Source of the DNA: Cutibacterium equinum | GTDB lineage: Bacteria > Actinomycetota > Actinomycetes > Propionibacteriales > Propionibacteriaceae | Assembly (NCBI RefSeq): GCF_028021195.1 | Contig: NZ_CP115668.1 | Span: 1,302,001 to 1,366,000 of the forward strand | Reading direction: 5' to 3' | Length of the DNA: 64,000 nt | Part shown: positions 20,687 to 33,196 of the stretch, one piece after another | Position numbering within the stretch: the stretch's first letter is position 1 | How the letters are laid out: the number at the start of each line of letters is the position of its first letter | Made by a program: the position numbers and the translations under genes | The notes under the pieces: model-generated | Told to the model about the DNA's origin: nothing | The model's database searches: none | The model's input: the letters and a program-made list of their open reading frames with translations, nothing else

Positions 20687-21898
20687 CTACTCCCACTGGC
20701 GTTCGATCTCATCTATCAGCTTGGCGTTATGTTCGAGCCCGAGATGCTCCTCTAGTATTCGCAGAAGCTCGAGCTCTCGTTTACTGACTTTACCGTCGAC
20801 AGCAGACGCAATGACTGCGGCTCGGTAGACCTTCGGAGCATCATCTTCGGAGATATGACTAATTCGTGACCAAAGATCACCTTCGTCCACCTCAATCTGA
20901 CCCCTGAAGAACTCAATGTATTTATGATATTTCCCAACGCGGCCTGTGTTCTGTTCGGCAAACACCGTGAGATAGTGGAGGAGCAACCGTTCTTCATCTT
21001 GAACGGCTTTGTCGATGCCGATGATCCACCATAGAACGGCAAGTAAGGCCTCGATGCTTTCAATTTCGCCGATGATGCGCTGGGAGGCCTCAATGATCTG
21101 AGCTTCTCTGCGAAGCAGCTTCTTGGCTCGGTGACCTGCCTCATTGGTCATCCATCGGTTGACAGCAGTGGTTACGGGGATTGTGACACCTGGGATGGTG
21201 AACTTGATGATGTTTCGTTGCAGCAGGTGCTTGCCGACGACCGGCAAGCTTTTGAGCGCCGCTAGGGTCGGGCCACTGAAGGTTTTCTTGATGAAGGGAC
21301 GGATGAATGCAGGTAGCCCCTTCATGACAGCTCCACTCGCTGCCTCACCTGCCTTGATACCAAAGGCCAGTTTGACCAGCTTCCAAGTATCATCTGGATC
21401 GTTGAGATCCAGCGGAACGCCGTAGAGCACTGAGATGTCGTGGGTCATGCGTAGCTGCAAGTAGGAGGTGTAGCTCAGGTCAATGGCGAAACCCAGGCCT
21501 CCCGCTGGCAAGGTCAATGGGGACGCTCCGCCACCAGACCCAATCGTGGCTGCGACAGCGCCTGTGTAGGCAGATGAGCTAAGGGCCCCCTCGATAGCTG
21601 CATAATTCGCAGCCATCTTGATGCGGGCATCGACCACAGCATCGGGCGGCAGGTTTGGGTACTTCTCCCTGAAGTACCCAGCATCCGCTTGCGTCACGTA
21701 TTGGTTGAGGGAAAACGCTAGGAGCTTTGGGAACCAGTTTCCGCTCTTCAGATCGCACATCGAAAGGTTAGAAACGAACTCTCTAATGCGTGCCACTTCC
21801 TGCTTGACGTAGTTCTTCTCGTCTTCGGATGCGGTTAACTCCTCATCGCCGAATTGTTCCGATGTGATTTCTTCGTCACCGATCCCGGTGGGCTCCAT
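20687..21898 (-). CDS. EcsC-TerB-like fusion protein of unknown function
   Basis: The 403-residue protein shows three parts. Residues 1-60 are acidic and helical. Residues about 60-285 resemble the EcsC family: a glycine-rich segment GSGGGASPLTLPAGGLGFAID, a helix with RMTHDISVLYGVPLD, then KLAFGIKAGEAASG and IPGVTIPVTTAVNRW. Residues about 290-400 look like a TerB tellurite-resistance-type helical bundle ending AAVIASAVDGKVSKRELELL. EcsC-type regions associate with membranes and this one has two glycine/alanine-rich hydrophobic stretches. The start ATG at 21898 follows AGGTG; an ATG at 21922 is an alternative. GC content is visibly lower than in neighbours, suggesting acquisition. It lies 3' of the tmRNA gene, upstream of a disrupted gene and the DUF1444-like gene. 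Confidence 0.6.
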   Translation of the reverse strand: MEPTGIGDEEITSEQFGDEELTASEDEKNYVKQEVARIREFVSNLSMCDLKSGNWFPKLLAFSLNQYVTQADAGYFREKYPNLPPDAVVDARIKMAANYAAIEGALSSSAYTGAVAATIGSGGGASPLTLPAGGLGFAIDLSYTSYLQLRMTHDISVLYGVPLDLNDPDDTWKLVKLAFGIKAGEAASGAVMKGLPAFIRPFIKKTFSGPTLAALKSLPVVGKHLLQRNIIKFTIPGVTIPVTTAVNRWMTNEAGHRAKKLLRREAQIIEASQRIIGEIESIEALLAVLWWIIGIDKAVQDEERLLLHYLTVFAEQNTGRVGKYHKYIEFFRGQIEVDEGDLWSRISHISEDDAPKVYRAAVIASAVDGKVSKRELELLRILEEHLGLEHNAKLIDEIERQWE

Positions 21899-22067
21899 GT
21901 TCGCACCTGTCTCCCATCGCATCACCTGCGATGGCAGGCGACTGTGTGTCTAACTTCCACTGACATTATCGCAAGAAGGAGACAAAACGCGGAGCTCCTT
22001 GGCTGGCTGCTCGTTGGAACGCCGACACGACTCTATTGTTAGTCACTTTTTAGTCCATTTTGCGGCG

Positions 22068-22097
22068 CAAAAGAACCCCTTGCCTCTCTGGCAAGGG
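22068..22097 (-). terminator. Rho-independent terminator of tmRNA
   Basis: On the minus strand, eight-base arms (22077-22084 with 22090-22097) enclose a five-base loop, followed by GTTCTTTT. This lies about a dozen bases after the mature tmRNA 3' end. Confidence 0.8.
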
Positions 22098-22109
22098 ACT
22101 CTAATGATT

Positions 22110-22480
22110 TGGTGGAGATGGCGGGAATTGAACCCGCGTCCTTGAAAGACAGTCCAGACATTCTCCGGGCGCAGTCGATGCTGTCGTTGTTACTCGGCTC
22201 CTGCACTCACACCGACATGGTGCAGACAAGCCCAGTCACGGAAAAGTCCCGTACAGCCTCCGTGACCACGGCTGTACAGCAAGCCTTCTAAACGAGGCCA
22301 GTATCCGGACGGAAGGCTACATCCGGGCTGACCCTTCGATCACTGATCAGGCAGCGAGAGCGAAGTCAGTGCGAGTGTTCTCGGCACTTATAGGTTTCCA
22401 AGGATCGTTAACGAGTAGACCCTGGGTCCTCGGCCCGCTTCTCCTGGAACAACCATTCCAAGTCGAAACCAGTCATCCCC
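22110..22480 (-). ncRNA. ssrA: tmRNA (transfer-messenger RNA)
   Basis: With SmpB it rescues stalled ribosomes and tags the unfinished protein for proteolysis. The 5' end begins GGGGATGACTGGTTTCGACT at 22480. The 3' end is the tRNA-like T arm GGTTCAATTCC and CATCTCCACCA, finishing at 22110 with an encoded CCA. The total is 371 bases, a usual one-piece length. The tag frame reads AENTRTDFALAA and stop, with resume codon GCC and the conserved ALAA end. A possible -10 element TACAAC lies at 22489-22494. The smpB gene is 2.3 kb away. Confidence 0.95.
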
Positions 22481-22488
22481 TCTGTGGT

Positions 22489-22494
22489 GTTGTA
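22489..22494 (-). promoter_or_regulatory. Putative -10 element of ssrA
   Basis: TACAAC on the minus strand ends eight bases before the predicted tmRNA 5' end, the expected distance for a -10 hexamer. No convincing -35 box is seen at 16-18 bases spacing. Confidence 0.35.
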
Positions 22495-22606
22495 CCGCTC
22501 AAGCTTACCTTACTGCGCCCGACTTGCCGAACCCGTCACCCGGAACCTACCGTCGTCACAGGGCTTCAGCGGTGTGACGGCACGTCGCGGATCCGTCCGC
22601 TTACCC

Positions 22607-24627
<2,021 letters not shown>

Positions 24628-24777
24628 TTACCCACCACCATGTAAGCCCCCGTCCGTCTGTGTCCTTTCCGGCCGGTCCCACCAGATTGTCAGAGCCAAC
24701 AGATTGTCGGACCGTCACCGCGTCGATGAAGCCGGGCAGAACTGCAGGGAAGGCCGTCAGATGTGGTCAGCACTCAT

Positions 24778-25260
24778 TCAACGTTTGCGATTGCGCACGC
24801 GATTGGCCAGTGCTCGTTGGGCCTCACGCTTGGCATCGCGCTCACGAATGGCCTGGCGCTTGTCCCAGTCCTTCTTGCCGGTACCGACGGCGATCTCGAC
24901 CTTGGCGTAGCCGTCCTTGAAGTACAGCTGCAGTGGAATGATCGTCTTGCCAGGGCCGTCAGCTTCCCGCGACAGCTTGGCGATCTCGCGTTTGTTGAGA
25001 AGTAGCTTGCGCTTGCGCATGACGTCGTGGTTGCGCCAGGTCCCGAAGGCGTATTCGGGGATGTGGAGGTTGTACATCCACACCTCGCCCCGGTCATCAA
25101 CTTGAGCGAAGGCGTCGGTCAAGGTGGCCTTGCCGGCACGCAGCGACTTCACCTCTGTGCCCTGCAGGACAAGTCCGGCCTCCCAGGTGTCACCGATCGT
25201 GTAATCGTGGGTGGCGCGACGATTCCGGGCGACGACCTTGACACCCTGTTCCCTGGGCAT
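24778..25260 (-). CDS. smpB: SsrA-binding protein SmpB
   Basis: It binds tmRNA and places it in the empty A site of stalled ribosomes. The 160-residue protein has the OB-fold core [22 protein letters not shown] near residue 18, [18 protein letters not shown] and the basic C-terminal tail [19 protein letters not shown] that helps decoding. The start ATG at 25260 is fixed by AAGGAGG; the longer frame upstream overlaps ftsX. It lies directly after ftsX and about 2.3 kb from ssrA. Confidence 0.97.
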   Translation of the reverse strand: MPREQGVKVVARNRRATHDYTIGDTWEAGLVLQGTEVKSLRAGKATLTDAFAQVDDRGEVWMYNLHIPEYAFGTWRNHDVMRKRKLLLNKREIAKLSREADGPGKTIIPLQLYFKDGYAKVEIAVGTGKKDWDKRQAIRERDAKREAQRALANRVRNRKR

Positions 25261-25306
25261 GACGAACCTCCTTCGACGCAAGGTGTTCCATCGTACACGC
25301 AGGACC

Positions 25307-26209
25307 TCAGACTCTGAGGTACTTCTTGATCGTGATGTAGGCCGGGACCACAGACAGCACGATGGAGACGACGACCATCCAGGCGATCGAGAACCACACC
25401 TGGGGCCAGCCAATCCACGCCACGGTCGTCACCGAGTGAGCCATCTTGCCCATGACGACCACGTCGGCACCCACAGCGAGGGTGATGCAAGCCAGCAGCG
25501 CCCCGACAAGACCCGCTATGAGAGATTCCAGGAGGAAAGGCATGAGGATGTAGGCGTTCGAGGCACCCACCAACTTCATGATGCCCAGCTCACGGCGCCG
25601 GGCGAAAGCAGCCATGCGAATGGTGTTGCCTGTCTGCAATGCTGCAGCCACCAGCAATAACACCGACATTCCGAACGTCACCCATTTGAGAGCATTCATC
25701 CACAGGAATATCGGGTCCAACACGTTGTGCAGGTCAACGACCGACTGCACACCGGGCAGGCCCTGGGCCTCCGTCACAACCCCCTGATATTGCTGGGGGT
25801 CAACCAGTTTGACTCGATAAGAATCTTGAATGGTGTCCTCGGTGAGGACGTCCTTGACCGGAGAATCGGCATAGATGCGTTGATACTCCTGGAAGGCCTC
25901 GTGTTTGGACTCGTAGTAGACACGAGAAACCTGCGGATTGGCCTCCAAGGCCTGACGAATCGCATCCTTCTGGGCCTGGGTGGCGGCCTTGTCCCCCGCG
26001 CATTGCGCCCCCGAGACGCCGTCAACACACAGGAACACTGAGACTTCGACCTTGTCGTACCACTTGCCCTTGAGCAAGTCGACCTGCTGGGTGGCCAGCA
26101 GCGCCGCCCCGAACAGGGACAGGGAAACCCACATCGTGACGATGACGGCCAGGGTCATCGTCGCATTGCGGCGCAACCCAGACCACGTCTCTCGCAAGGT
26201 GTGACGCAT
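25307..26209 (-). CDS. ftsX: Cell-division ABC transporter permease FtsX
   Basis: This is the membrane half of FtsEX, which in actinomycetes activates peptidoglycan hydrolases at the septum. The 300-residue protein has the usual four membrane segments. One follows the N-terminal amphipathic start (about 20-42), and three lie in the C-terminal half (about 175-195, 222-248 and 272-292). They enclose a long extracellular loop that contains two cysteines likely to pair (VSVFLC and AQCAG). It follows ftsE by 32 bases. Confidence 0.94.
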   Translation of the reverse strand: MRHTLRETWSGLRRNATMTLAVIVTMWVSLSLFGAALLATQQVDLLKGKWYDKVEVSVFLCVDGVSGAQCAGDKAATQAQKDAIRQALEANPQVSRVYYESKHEAFQEYQRIYADSPVKDVLTEDTIQDSYRVKLVDPQQYQGVVTEAQGLPGVQSVVDLHNVLDPIFLWMNALKWVTFGMSVLLLVAAALQTGNTIRMAAFARRRELGIMKLVGASNAYILMPFLLESLIAGLVGALLACITLAVGADVVVMGKMAHSVTTVAWIGWPQVWFSIAWMVVVSIVLSVVPAYITIKKYLRV

Positions 26210-26241
26210 GTATGTCCTCGTTGTGTCTCGTGTCGGGAATA

Positions 26242-26928
26242 TCAGGAATTACGGTAAACGCCCTCGTTCTCGTCGCGGACGACATGTCCAGACGAGAGTT
26301 CGATGACGCGTCGTCTCATTTGGTCAACAATCGTCGAATCGTGAGTGGCCATGACAACTGTGGCACCGGTGTGGTTGATGCGATCAAGGACCTTCATGAT
26401 GCCCACAGCGGTAGCGGGGTCGAGGTTTCCGGTCGGCTCATCAGCGATGAGGATTTTGGGACGGTTGACGAAGGCTCTGGCCAGCGCGACACGCTGTTGC
26501 TCGCCACCAGACAGTTCGTCGGGCATCCGTTTTTCCTTGCCGTCCAGGCCGACCAGCTCCAAGGTTTCGGGGACGACCCCACGGATCTCCTTGGTCGACT
26601 TGCCGGTGACCTGCATCGCGAAGGCGACGTTGTCGTAGACCGTCTTGCCTGGCAGGAGGCGGAAGTCCTGAAAGACCGTGCCGATCTGGCGACGCAGGAC
26701 CGGTACCTTCCACGATCTCAGTTGATTGAGGTTCTTTCCCGCGACGTAGAGAGTTCCCCTCGTCGGCCGATATTCACGCAAGATGAGTCGAATGAACGTC
26801 GACTTCCCCGAACCGGACTGGCCGATGAGGAAGACGAACTCCCCCTTGTCGATGTCGACATTGACATCGGACAAGGCCGCCCGGCTCTGTTGGGCGTATA
26901 TCTTCGTGACGTTGTCGAAGGTGATCAC
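26242..26928 (-). CDS. ftsE: Cell-division ABC transporter ATPase FtsE
   Basis: This is the cytoplasmic ATPase of FtsEX. The 228 residues carry Walker [10 protein letters not shown] near 37, the ABC signature [14 protein letters not shown] near 140 and Walker [14 protein letters not shown] near 160, followed by the switch His in MATHD. The start GTG at 26928 lies 10 bases after the prfB stop, behind GGGG; the longer frame upstream is antisense-type overlap with prfB. The order prfB-ftsE-ftsX-smpB is conserved in actinomycetes. Confidence 0.95.
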   Translation of the reverse strand: MITFDNVTKIYAQQSRAALSDVNVDIDKGEFVFLIGQSGSGKSTFIRLILREYRPTRGTLYVAGKNLNQLRSWKVPVLRRQIGTVFQDFRLLPGKTVYDNVAFAMQVTGKSTKEIRGVVPETLELVGLDGKEKRMPDELSGGEQQRVALARAFVNRPKILIADEPTGNLDPATAVGIMKVLDRINHTGATVVMATHDSTIVDQMRRRVIELSSGHVVRDENEGVYRNS

Positions 26929-26938
26929 GTCTACCCCG

Positions 26939-28045
26939 TCAGTCGGTCTCGTTCTTGCGCCGCCAACGGATGCCGGCGTCAATGAAATCGTCGATGTCGC
27001 CGTCAAAGACCGCGTCGGTGTTGCCGACCTCGTAGTTGGTGCGCAGATCTTTGACCATCTGGTAGGGATGCAGCACATAGGAGCGCATCTGGGCACCCCA
27101 CGAGTTACCCTCTGACTTCAGCGAATTCATCTCGGCTTCCTGCTCCTCGCGAGCCTTCTCCAACAGCTTGGCCTGGAGGACGCGCAGGGCGGCAGCCTTG
27201 TTCTGGATCTGGGACCGTTCGTTCTGACAGCTCACCACGATGCCGGTGGGCAGGTGGGTCAGGCGGACAGCCGAATCGGTGGTGTTGACGCCCTGACCAC
27301 CGGGGCCTGAGGCATGAAAGACGTCAACGCGCAGGTCCGACTCGGGAATGTCAACATGGTCGGTCTCCTCGACGACCGGAAGCACCTCGACGCCGGCGAA
27401 GGAGGTCTGACGACGTCCCTGATTGTCGAAGGGGCTGATGCGCACCAGGCGGTGAGTGCCCTGCTCCACCGATAAGGTGCCGTAGGCGAAGGGGGCATGG
27501 ACGACGAAGGTAGCGGACTTGATACCCGCCTCCTCGGCGTAGGAGGTGTCAAGGACCTCGATGTTGTAGCTGTGACGCTCGGCCCAGCGCAAGTACATCC
27601 GCAGCAGCATCTCGGCGAAGTCAGCCGCATCAACGCCGCCGGCCTCAGAACGAATGGTGACAAGGGCCTCACGCTCGTCGTAGCGACCCGACAACAATGT
27701 GCGAACCTCGAGGGCGTCGATCTCGTCACGCAGTTTGGCCGTCTCGCTCGTCGCCTCCGCCAAAGACTCCGAGTCGTCACCGTCAGCCGCGAACTCCAGC
27801 AGAACCTGAACATCCTCGATACGAGAACGCAGCCGCTCCAAGCGCTCGATCTCGGCCTGCAGGGCCGACAGTCGCGACGTCACCCGTTGGGCGTTGTCCT
27901 GGTCGTCCCACAGATTGGGGGCGGCCACCTGCTCCTCGAGGTCCGCGATCTCGGCCTTCTTGGCCTCGGGATCGAGAACATGTTCAATTGAGGACAGGGA
28001 TGTGTCGAGCTCCTCGACGGTCTGCTGAAGGTCTACCAATGCCAC
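26939..28045 (-). CDS. prfB: Peptide chain release factor 2
   Basis: It recognises UGA and UAA stop codons and triggers peptide release. The 368 residues carry the tripeptide anticodon motif SPF in [11 protein letters not shown] near 205 and the catalytic GGQ in [13 protein letters not shown] near 250. There is no in-frame UGA near codon 25, so this copy does not use the programmed frameshift known in many other bacteria. The GTG at 28045 was chosen as the start; its ribosome binding site is weak, and a longer frame exists to 28120. It begins the prfB-ftsE-ftsX-smpB run. Confidence 0.95.
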   Translation of the reverse strand: MALVDLQQTVEELDTSLSSIEHVLDPEAKKAEIADLEEQVAAPNLWDDQDNAQRVTSRLSALQAEIERLERLRSRIEDVQVLLEFAADGDDSESLAEATSETAKLRDEIDALEVRTLLSGRYDEREALVTIRSEAGGVDAADFAEMLLRMYLRWAERHSYNIEVLDTSYAEEAGIKSATFVVHAPFAYGTLSVEQGTHRLVRISPFDNQGRRQTSFAGVEVLPVVEETDHVDIPESDLRVDVFHASGPGGQGVNTTDSAVRLTHLPTGIVVSCQNERSQIQNKAAALRVLQAKLLEKAREEQEAEMNSLKSEGNSWGAQMRSYVLHPYQMVKDLRTNYEVGNTDAVFDGDIDDFIDAGIRWRRKNETD

Positions 28046-28144
28046 GTCGACCAACTCTACAGCGGTGCTCCGACAACCCCGCTGCAAGGAGGCCGGCCCG
28101 GACGGTGCGCCAACGCTCATGACTTGGGTACAGTGGTGCCTCCG

Positions 28145-28218
28145 GGGCGTATAGCTCAGTTGGTCAGAGCGCCTGCCTTACACGCTGGAGGTCGCCGGTT
28201 CGAGCCCGGCTGCGCCCA
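28145..28218 (+). tRNA. tRNA-Val (UAC)
   Basis: A 74-base cloverleaf. The acceptor arms GGGCGTA and TGCGCCC pair fully with one G-U. The D stem is GCTC/GAGC and the T arm is GCCGG-TTCGAGC-CCGGC. The anticodon loop CTTACAC gives TAC, valine. The anticodon stem CCTGC/GCTGG has a central U-U mismatch. CCA is not encoded. Confidence 0.93.
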
Positions 28219-28395
28219 CCTGTTCACCACCAACACCCTTGAGCCTCATCTTCAAATGGGACATGTCAACTTATATAAGACCTCTCACAATGAAACCCAT
28301 GTTTGCTTATATTTATGTGTCTGTGCTGTGACAAATTACGTCAACCCACTACCATCAAAGCGTACGTGCGGTCAATCGATGAATGAGGAGTCTGT

Positions 28396-28956
28396 ATGAC
28401 CGAGCCAAACCGATCCGACAATTCTGGCGCCTCAGCCTGGCCCAGCCAGAGTCCTGCGCATGGAGGACGCGATCAATTCGGACAGCCGTCGGCTGCTAAT
28501 TCCTACCAGGTGCCAGATCCTTATTCCCAGTACAGCAATCCTGCTGGCGAGAGCCACCGCAGACCGCATGCCAGCTTCGGCGATGCAATCAAGCTGTACT
28601 TCAAGAATTACGCCGTCTTCGAGGGACGAGCCTCGCGCTCCGAGTACTGGTGGTCCGCCCTCTTTGTGACGCTGGTTTACATAGCCCTGTCGGCGCTTTC
28701 GGCAGCCTCGGGAGGAAGCCAGGGCTCGTCAATGATCGTCGTGCTGCTGTACGCCGTCTGGACGCTAGGTAATTTGGTCCCCTCGCTCGCGATCCAAGTA
28801 CGCCGACTGCACGACACCAATCGCTCCGGCTGGTGGGTGCTGATTTCACTCATCCCGCTCATCGGCTGGATCTGGTTGCTGGTCTACCTCATCCAAGATT
28901 CCGACGAGAACGCGTGGCAGACCTACGACAAGGAGCCTCTGCCCGCCACCGAGTGA
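28396..28956 (+). CDS. DUF805 family membrane protein
   Basis: A 186-residue protein. The first 60 residues are Ser/Gln/Pro-rich and probably disordered. The DUF805 domain follows, with FEGRASRSEYWW near residue 75, a first membrane helix, a second around 115-135, then RRLHDTNRSGWW and the helix LISLIPLIGWIWLLVYLIQ, ending at the family-typical D-E-N segment. GAGGAG precedes the ATG. The region between tRNA-Val and this gene (28219-28395) is AT-rich and holds nothing else recognisable. The function of DUF805 proteins is unknown. Confidence 0.85.
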   Translation: MTEPNRSDNSGASAWPSQSPAHGGRDQFGQPSAANSYQVPDPYSQYSNPAGESHRRPHASFGDAIKLYFKNYAVFEGRASRSEYWWSALFVTLVYIALSALSAASGGSQGSSMIVVLLYAVWTLGNLVPSLAIQVRRLHDTNRSGWWVLISLIPLIGWIWLLVYLIQDSDENAWQTYDKEPLPATE

Positions 28957-28980
28957 CCTACGAGTTCCTGGACATCAAGA

Positions 28981-29006
28981 GGGGTCGATCCACACGGATC
29001 GGCCCC
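28981..29006. terminator. Hairpin between the convergent DUF805 gene and ftsK
   Basis: An 11-base stem with one G-T pair closes an ACAC loop (28981-28991 with 28996-29006). It sits 24 bases after the DUF805 stop and 18 bases beyond the ftsK stop, so it can serve both strands. Confidence 0.7.
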
Positions 29007-29024
29007 GCTTGCGTGTCTCATCTG

Positions 29025-31610
29025 TCATGCCTCAGCTTGCAGATTTGCGAGCACGTCGTCGAGATCGTCCGGACGCACCAGCACATCTCGAGGCTTTGAC
29101 CCTTCCGAGGGCCCGACGACGTGTCGGGTCTCCAGAATGTCCATGAGGCGGCCTGCCTTGGCAAATCCGACGCGCAACTTACGTTGCAACATCGACGTCG
29201 ATCCGAGCTGTAGTTCAACGACGAGCTTGGCTGCCTCAAGGACAAGCTCCATGTCGTCGCCAATGTCCTCGGCAACCTTCTTCTCGGCCGTCGGTGCGGC
29301 AACATCGTCACGGTAGTGAGCCTCCATCTGAGACTTCACGTGAGCGACGACCTCGTGAATCTCAGAGTCTGAGACCCACGATCCCTGGACGCGCACCGGC
29401 TTGGACGCCCCCATCGGCAAGAAGAGCCCGTCACCCTGGCCGACGAGTTTCTCAGCACCCGGCTGGTCGAGGATGACCCGAGAATCGGTCATCGAGGAGG
29501 TTGCGAAGGCCAGCCGCGACGGAATGTTGGCCTTGATGAGGCCGGTGCACACATCGGTCGACGGGCGCTGGGTGGCCAGCACCAGATGAATGCCGGCGGC
29601 TCGAGCCAGCTGAGTGATGCGCACGATGGAGTCCTCGACATCGCGCGGGGCCACCAGCATGAGGTCAGCCAACTCGTCGACGACAACCAGCAGGTACGGG
29701 TAGGGGGCCAGCACCCGCTCAGAACCGGGCGGAAGGGTGACCTCCCCTGCCAGCACGGCCTTGTTGAAGTCCTTGACGTGACGGAAACCAAACGCGGCGA
29801 GGTCGTCGTAACGCTGATCCATCTCCCGAACCACCCATTGCAAGGCTTCGGCGGCCTTCTTGGCGCTGGTGATGATGGGGGTCACCAGGTGGGGAATCCC
29901 CTCGTACTGGGTCAGCTCCACTCGCTTGGGGTCGACGAGCATCATGCGCACTTCGTCGGGGGTGGCACGCATCATGACCGATGTGATGAGGGAGTTGACG
30001 AAACTTGACTTACCCGAACCCGTCGCACCGGCCACCAGCAGGTGCGGCATCTTGGCGACGTTGGCGATGACGAATCCGCCCTCGACGTCCTTGCCCAGAC
30101 CGACGACCAACGGGTTGTGGTCATTGCGGGCCTTGGTCGAGCGCAACACGTCGCCCAGGGAGACGATCTCCTTGTCGCGGTTGGGGATCTCGATACCGAT
30201 GGCGGACTTGCCGGGAATGGGAGACAGAATCCGAACGTCGGGCGAGGCCACCGCGTAGGCGATGTTCTTGCTCAGTGCGGTGACCTTCTCGACCTTGACG
30301 GCAGCCCCGAGTTCGACCTCGTAGCGGGTAACCGTCGGGCCACGGGAGTAGCCCGTCACCTGGGCGTCAATCCCGAACTCGTCGAAGACCGACGACAACT
30401 TGGAGACCACCGCGTCAGAGGCCTCGGTGCGAGCCTGCGGCACCGATCCGGGATGAAGCAGCTCCGAGGCTGGCAGGGTGTAGGCAATGTCGCCCGACAG
30501 CTGCAATTGTTCGACGCGGGCCGGCATCGGCTCATGGGCCGGGGGCTCGAGGTCGGCGTGCTCGTGAACGGTGAATCCCTGGGGCAGACCGGCGGTGGTG
30601 CGCTCCTTGGCCGGCTCGTCGTCGGTCATCGGAAGGCCCAACGGCAAGGAGTCTTCGGCCGAATCAGAAGGGGAATCAGCCACGACGTCATTCTCGAAGA
30701 TCGCGTCAAGACTCTCATTGGTGCGCTCGGAGCTGCGCTGACGCTTCTTGGAACGACGATCTTTGACGGGGGCCATCTCCTGCGTGGCGGCCTCGTCAGG
30801 ACCGTGGTCAACGAGGGTGTCTGTCACCAAAGGGGTGTCGTAGGCCCGGCGGGATTCGGTCTGGCGCGGCTTGGCCACGGCACGACGAGAAGCCTTTCTC
30901 ACTCGTGCCGCCCCGTCGACGAGGGGCCGTCCCACGATGAGGAGCACACCCAGGGCCGTCACGACGATGAGCAGAGGCAGGGCAACCCACGTCGTCAGCA
31001 GGTCTGCCAGCAGACTCGAGGAGATGTAGCCAAGCATGCCGCCGGCCGCGCGGACCGCCTCAGGGTGATCTGGGCGCGGAAGGCCGTGGGCAATATTGAC
31101 CACACCAAGAAGACCGAGGAAGAAGCACACCCAACCCAACACCTGACGTCCACCTGTGCCGTTGGTCGCCGGGTGACGCAGGGTGTGCCACATCATGGCC
31201 AGCCCGAGCAGGGGTAGGGCGTAGGACAGCGACCCGAAGATCGTCGACACACCCATGCGCAAGCCATTGCCGAAACCGCCGGGCACATCAAACCAGAATC
31301 CAGCAGCGACCAGGCCAGACAGCAACAGCAGCATGAGCCCGGTGCCGTCGTGGGTCACCTCAGGCTCAGCGGGGCGCCCACCGATACCGCGGACCATGGT
31401 CCCCAGCCCGCGGGCAATACCCGACCAGGTTGCCGACAGTGCTCGGGCCACCGGGTTCGGGGATGTGGATGCGCTTGGTGGCGTCGACCTGCTCCTCGAG
31501 CGGGTCGACGTCTTCTTGTTGCTTCCGTTCGAGCGTGTGCCCGAGCCACGCGACGATGTCTTCGCCGTGGTATGCCGGGGCCGCGCTGGGGAAGACGCAC
31601 GGGTCGCCAT
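29025..31610 (-). CDS. ftsK: DNA translocase FtsK/SpoIIIE
   Basis: This septum-anchored motor pumps DNA into daughter cells and helps resolve chromosome dimers. The protein has about 861 residues. A basic Ser/Thr/Pro-rich N-terminus comes first. Four to five membrane segments follow (about 75-245), then a charged linker. The motor has Walker [11 protein letters not shown] near 520 and Walker [13 protein letters not shown] near 625. The last 65 residues are the gamma winged helix with [20 protein letters not shown], which reads KOPS-type sequences. The frame reaches a GTG at 31637, and neither that nor the ATG at 31610 has a clear ribosome binding site. Confidence 0.95.
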   Translation of the reverse strand: MATRASSPARPRHTTAKTSSRGSGTRSNGSNKKTSTRSRSRSTPPSASTSPNPVARALSATWSGIARGLGTMVRGIGGRPAEPEVTHDGTGLMLLLLSGLVAAGFWFDVPGGFGNGLRMGVSTIFGSLSYALPLLGLAMMWHTLRHPATNGTGGRQVLGWVCFFLGLLGVVNIAHGLPRPDHPEAVRAAGGMLGYISSSLLADLLTTWVALPLLIVVTALGVLLIVGRPLVDGAARVRKASRRAVAKPRQTESRRAYDTPLVTDTLVDHGPDEAATQEMAPVKDRRSKKRQRSSERTNESLDAIFENDVVADSPSDSAEDSLPLGLPMTDDEPAKERTTAGLPQGFTVHEHADLEPPAHEPMPARVEQLQLSGDIAYTLPASELLHPGSVPQARTEASDAVVSKLSSVFDEFGIDAQVTGYSRGPTVTRYEVELGAAVKVEKVTALSKNIAYAVASPDVRILSPIPGKSAIGIEIPNRDKEIVSLGDVLRSTKARNDHNPLVVGLGKDVEGGFVIANVAKMPHLLVAGATGSGKSSFVNSLITSVMMRATPDEVRMMLVDPKRVELTQYEGIPHLVTPIITSAKKAAEALQWVVREMDQRYDDLAAFGFRHVKDFNKAVLAGEVTLPPGSERVLAPYPYLLVVVDELADLMLVAPRDVEDSIVRITQLARAAGIHLVLATQRPSTDVCTGLIKANIPSRLAFATSSMTDSRVILDQPGAEKLVGQGDGLFLPMGASKPVRVQGSWVSDSEIHEVVAHVKSQMEAHYRDDVAAPTAEKKVAEDIGDDMELVLEAAKLVVELQLGSTSMLQRKLRVGFAKAGRLMDILETRHVVGPSEGSKPRDVLVRPDDLDDVLANLQAEA

Positions 31611-31720
31611 GTCATGGACGTTATCAACCACGACCACCAGTAGCCCGGAGGCGAAGCGGAGAGTCAGATGATTGATCTGGCGGCGAAGGTGCTCGAACTC
31701 GGCGGGATGACCGTCATCAT

Positions 31721-32683
31721 TCAGGAATGGAAATGGGTCCAGCCACGCTCACGCTCCCACGGCTGACCGTCGACGAGAACCGTGGGATCGGCGACCTCAT
31801 CGGGAGGAAGGACACGCCCGATGACCCGCCATCCGTCTGGAACGCCACCTGGGGAAAAGGTGGCCGCCAAGGCATGGTCCTCTCCCCCAGCCAGCACCCA
31901 GGTGAGCGGGTCCATGCCGGTGGCCATACCGACGGTACGCACTGGTTCGGCGATGTCGAGGGCCGAGGTGGTGACGTCGATGGCGAATCCGGATTGCTCT
32001 GCGATGTGGCCCAGATCAGCCAACAAGCCGTCCGAGATGTCAATCATCGCGTGGGCGCCGGCCTGAGCCGCCACCCGTCCCTGCCCGTAGGGAACCTCGG
32101 GGCACCGTTGGGCCGAGACCGCTGCACGCGGGGACCGGAAACCCCGACCAAGCAGCACAAGCCCAGCGGCTGCCAGGCCAAGTTGGCCGATGACGGCCAC
32201 CTCGTCGCCAGGAACTGCGCCGTCGCGACGCACCGGAGCCAGCCCAGCTGTCTGGCCGATGACCGACACTGCGATGGTGATGACAGGCCCAGCGGTCGTG
32301 TCACCTCCCACGAGGCTCACACCGGCCTTCTCGGCCTCGCCAGCCATGCCTGCCATGAACTCGCGCGCCCAGGAGGCCGGCAGGTCTCCCGGCGCGGAGA
32401 AACCCACCACGAGGGCAACCGGGACAGCACCCATCGCCTCGATGTCGGAGACATTGACGGCGACGGCCTTTCGTCCGACATCGGTCGGCGTCGACCACCT
32501 GCGACGGAAGTGCACCTCTTCGACGAGAACATCGGTCGAGACGACGACAGATCCGTCCACCTGGAACACGGCACCGTCGTCCCCCGGCCCCAGGGTGACC
32601 GCCCGCCCCATGGGCAGATCCTTGACGATGGAGGAAATGAGCGGGAATTCCCCCACCTCGGACATGGTCGTCGTGGTGGCCAT
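31721..32683 (-). CDS. thiL: Thiamine-monophosphate kinase
   Basis: It phosphorylates thiamine monophosphate to the active diphosphate. The 320-residue protein has the PurM/AIR-synthase-like fold. The conserved GPGDDGAVF lies near residue 31, [12 protein letters not shown] near 48, [11 protein letters not shown] near 75 and GGDTT near 123. [16 protein letters not shown] block follows near 215 and AGGEDHAL near 265. The start ATG at 32683 follows AAGGAG; the longer frame upstream is not coding. It is divergent from the DUF3515 gene, with a 51-base spacer. Confidence 0.94.
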   Translation of the reverse strand: MATTTTMSEVGEFPLISSIVKDLPMGRAVTLGPGDDGAVFQVDGSVVVSTDVLVEEVHFRRRWSTPTDVGRKAVAVNVSDIEAMGAVPVALVVGFSAPGDLPASWAREFMAGMAGEAEKAGVSLVGGDTTAGPVITIAVSVIGQTAGLAPVRRDGAVPGDEVAVIGQLGLAAAGLVLLGRGFRSPRAAVSAQRCPEVPYGQGRVAAQAGAHAMIDISDGLLADLGHIAEQSGFAIDVTTSALDIAEPVRTVGMATGMDPLTWVLAGGEDHALAATFSPGGVPDGWRVIGRVLPPDEVADPTVLVDGQPWERERGWTHFHS

Positions 32684-32734
32684 TCGATCTCCTTGGAACC
32701 GGGCTGATGGTCGAGAACACGCTACCGTGAGTGC

Positions 32735-33187
32735 GTGCCCATCCATCATGCAACCCGGTATGCAACCCTGCTCACTGTCTGTCTGGTGGCGACGGCGTGT
32801 TCGAGTGAGGAACCCGTGGCCCATCCCTCTGGCGGCGGTTCGGCTTCTGCCGGATGTCAGGCGGTCATGGCCGACCTGCCGCGCACCGTTGCCGGGGCCG
32901 ACCTCAAGGATCACGATGCGACGGTGGCAACCTGGGGTGACCCGAGCATCGTGTTGCGCTGTGGGGTGGACAAGCCTGCCGGGCTGGAGCCGACGTCGCG
33001 GTGTGACGTCATCAACGACGTGGGCTGGTTCGCCGAGCAGATTGACGACGGCTGGCGCTTCACGACCATCGGGAGGGCCGACAACGTCGAGGTGACCGTG
33101 CCCACCACGTACTCCCCGCAGGCCGATGCCCTGGTCGATCTGTCAGCGGCTGTCAAACACACGCCGACGGTGCATGCCTGCCAGTGA
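32735..33187 (+). CDS. DUF3515 family lipoprotein
   Basis: A 150-residue secreted lipoprotein. The N-terminus has a hydrophobic core and a lipobox ending VATAC at about residue 22, followed by a Ser/Gly-rich spacer. The mature part has the DUF3515 elements: an early CQAVMADLP, a middle WGDPSIVLRCG, a DVINDVGWF segment and a VTVPTTYSP strand. Four cysteines remain in the mature protein. The family sits between thiL and ddl in mycobacteria and streptomycetes as well. The start is GTG at 32735. Its stop is ten bases from the convergent ddl stop. Confidence 0.85.
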   Translation: MPIHHATRYATLLTVCLVATACSSEEPVAHPSGGGSASAGCQAVMADLPRTVAGADLKDHDATVATWGDPSIVLRCGVDKPAGLEPTSRCDVINDVGWFAEQIDDGWRFTTIGRADNVEVTVPTTYSPQADALVDLSAAVKHTPTVHACQ

Positions 33188-33196
33188 CAGCGCAGA

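Noticed and set aside
22110-22141. Duplicate of the tmRNA 3' end as an att site for the 18.8-22.1 kb segment
   Set aside because: I looked for a second copy of the terminal bases around 18.7-19.0 kb and saw none, so integration at ssrA is not demonstrated.
26939-28045. Programmed +1 frameshift in prfB
   Set aside because: No in-frame UGA or slippery CUU-UGA site was found near codon 25; the frame is continuous.
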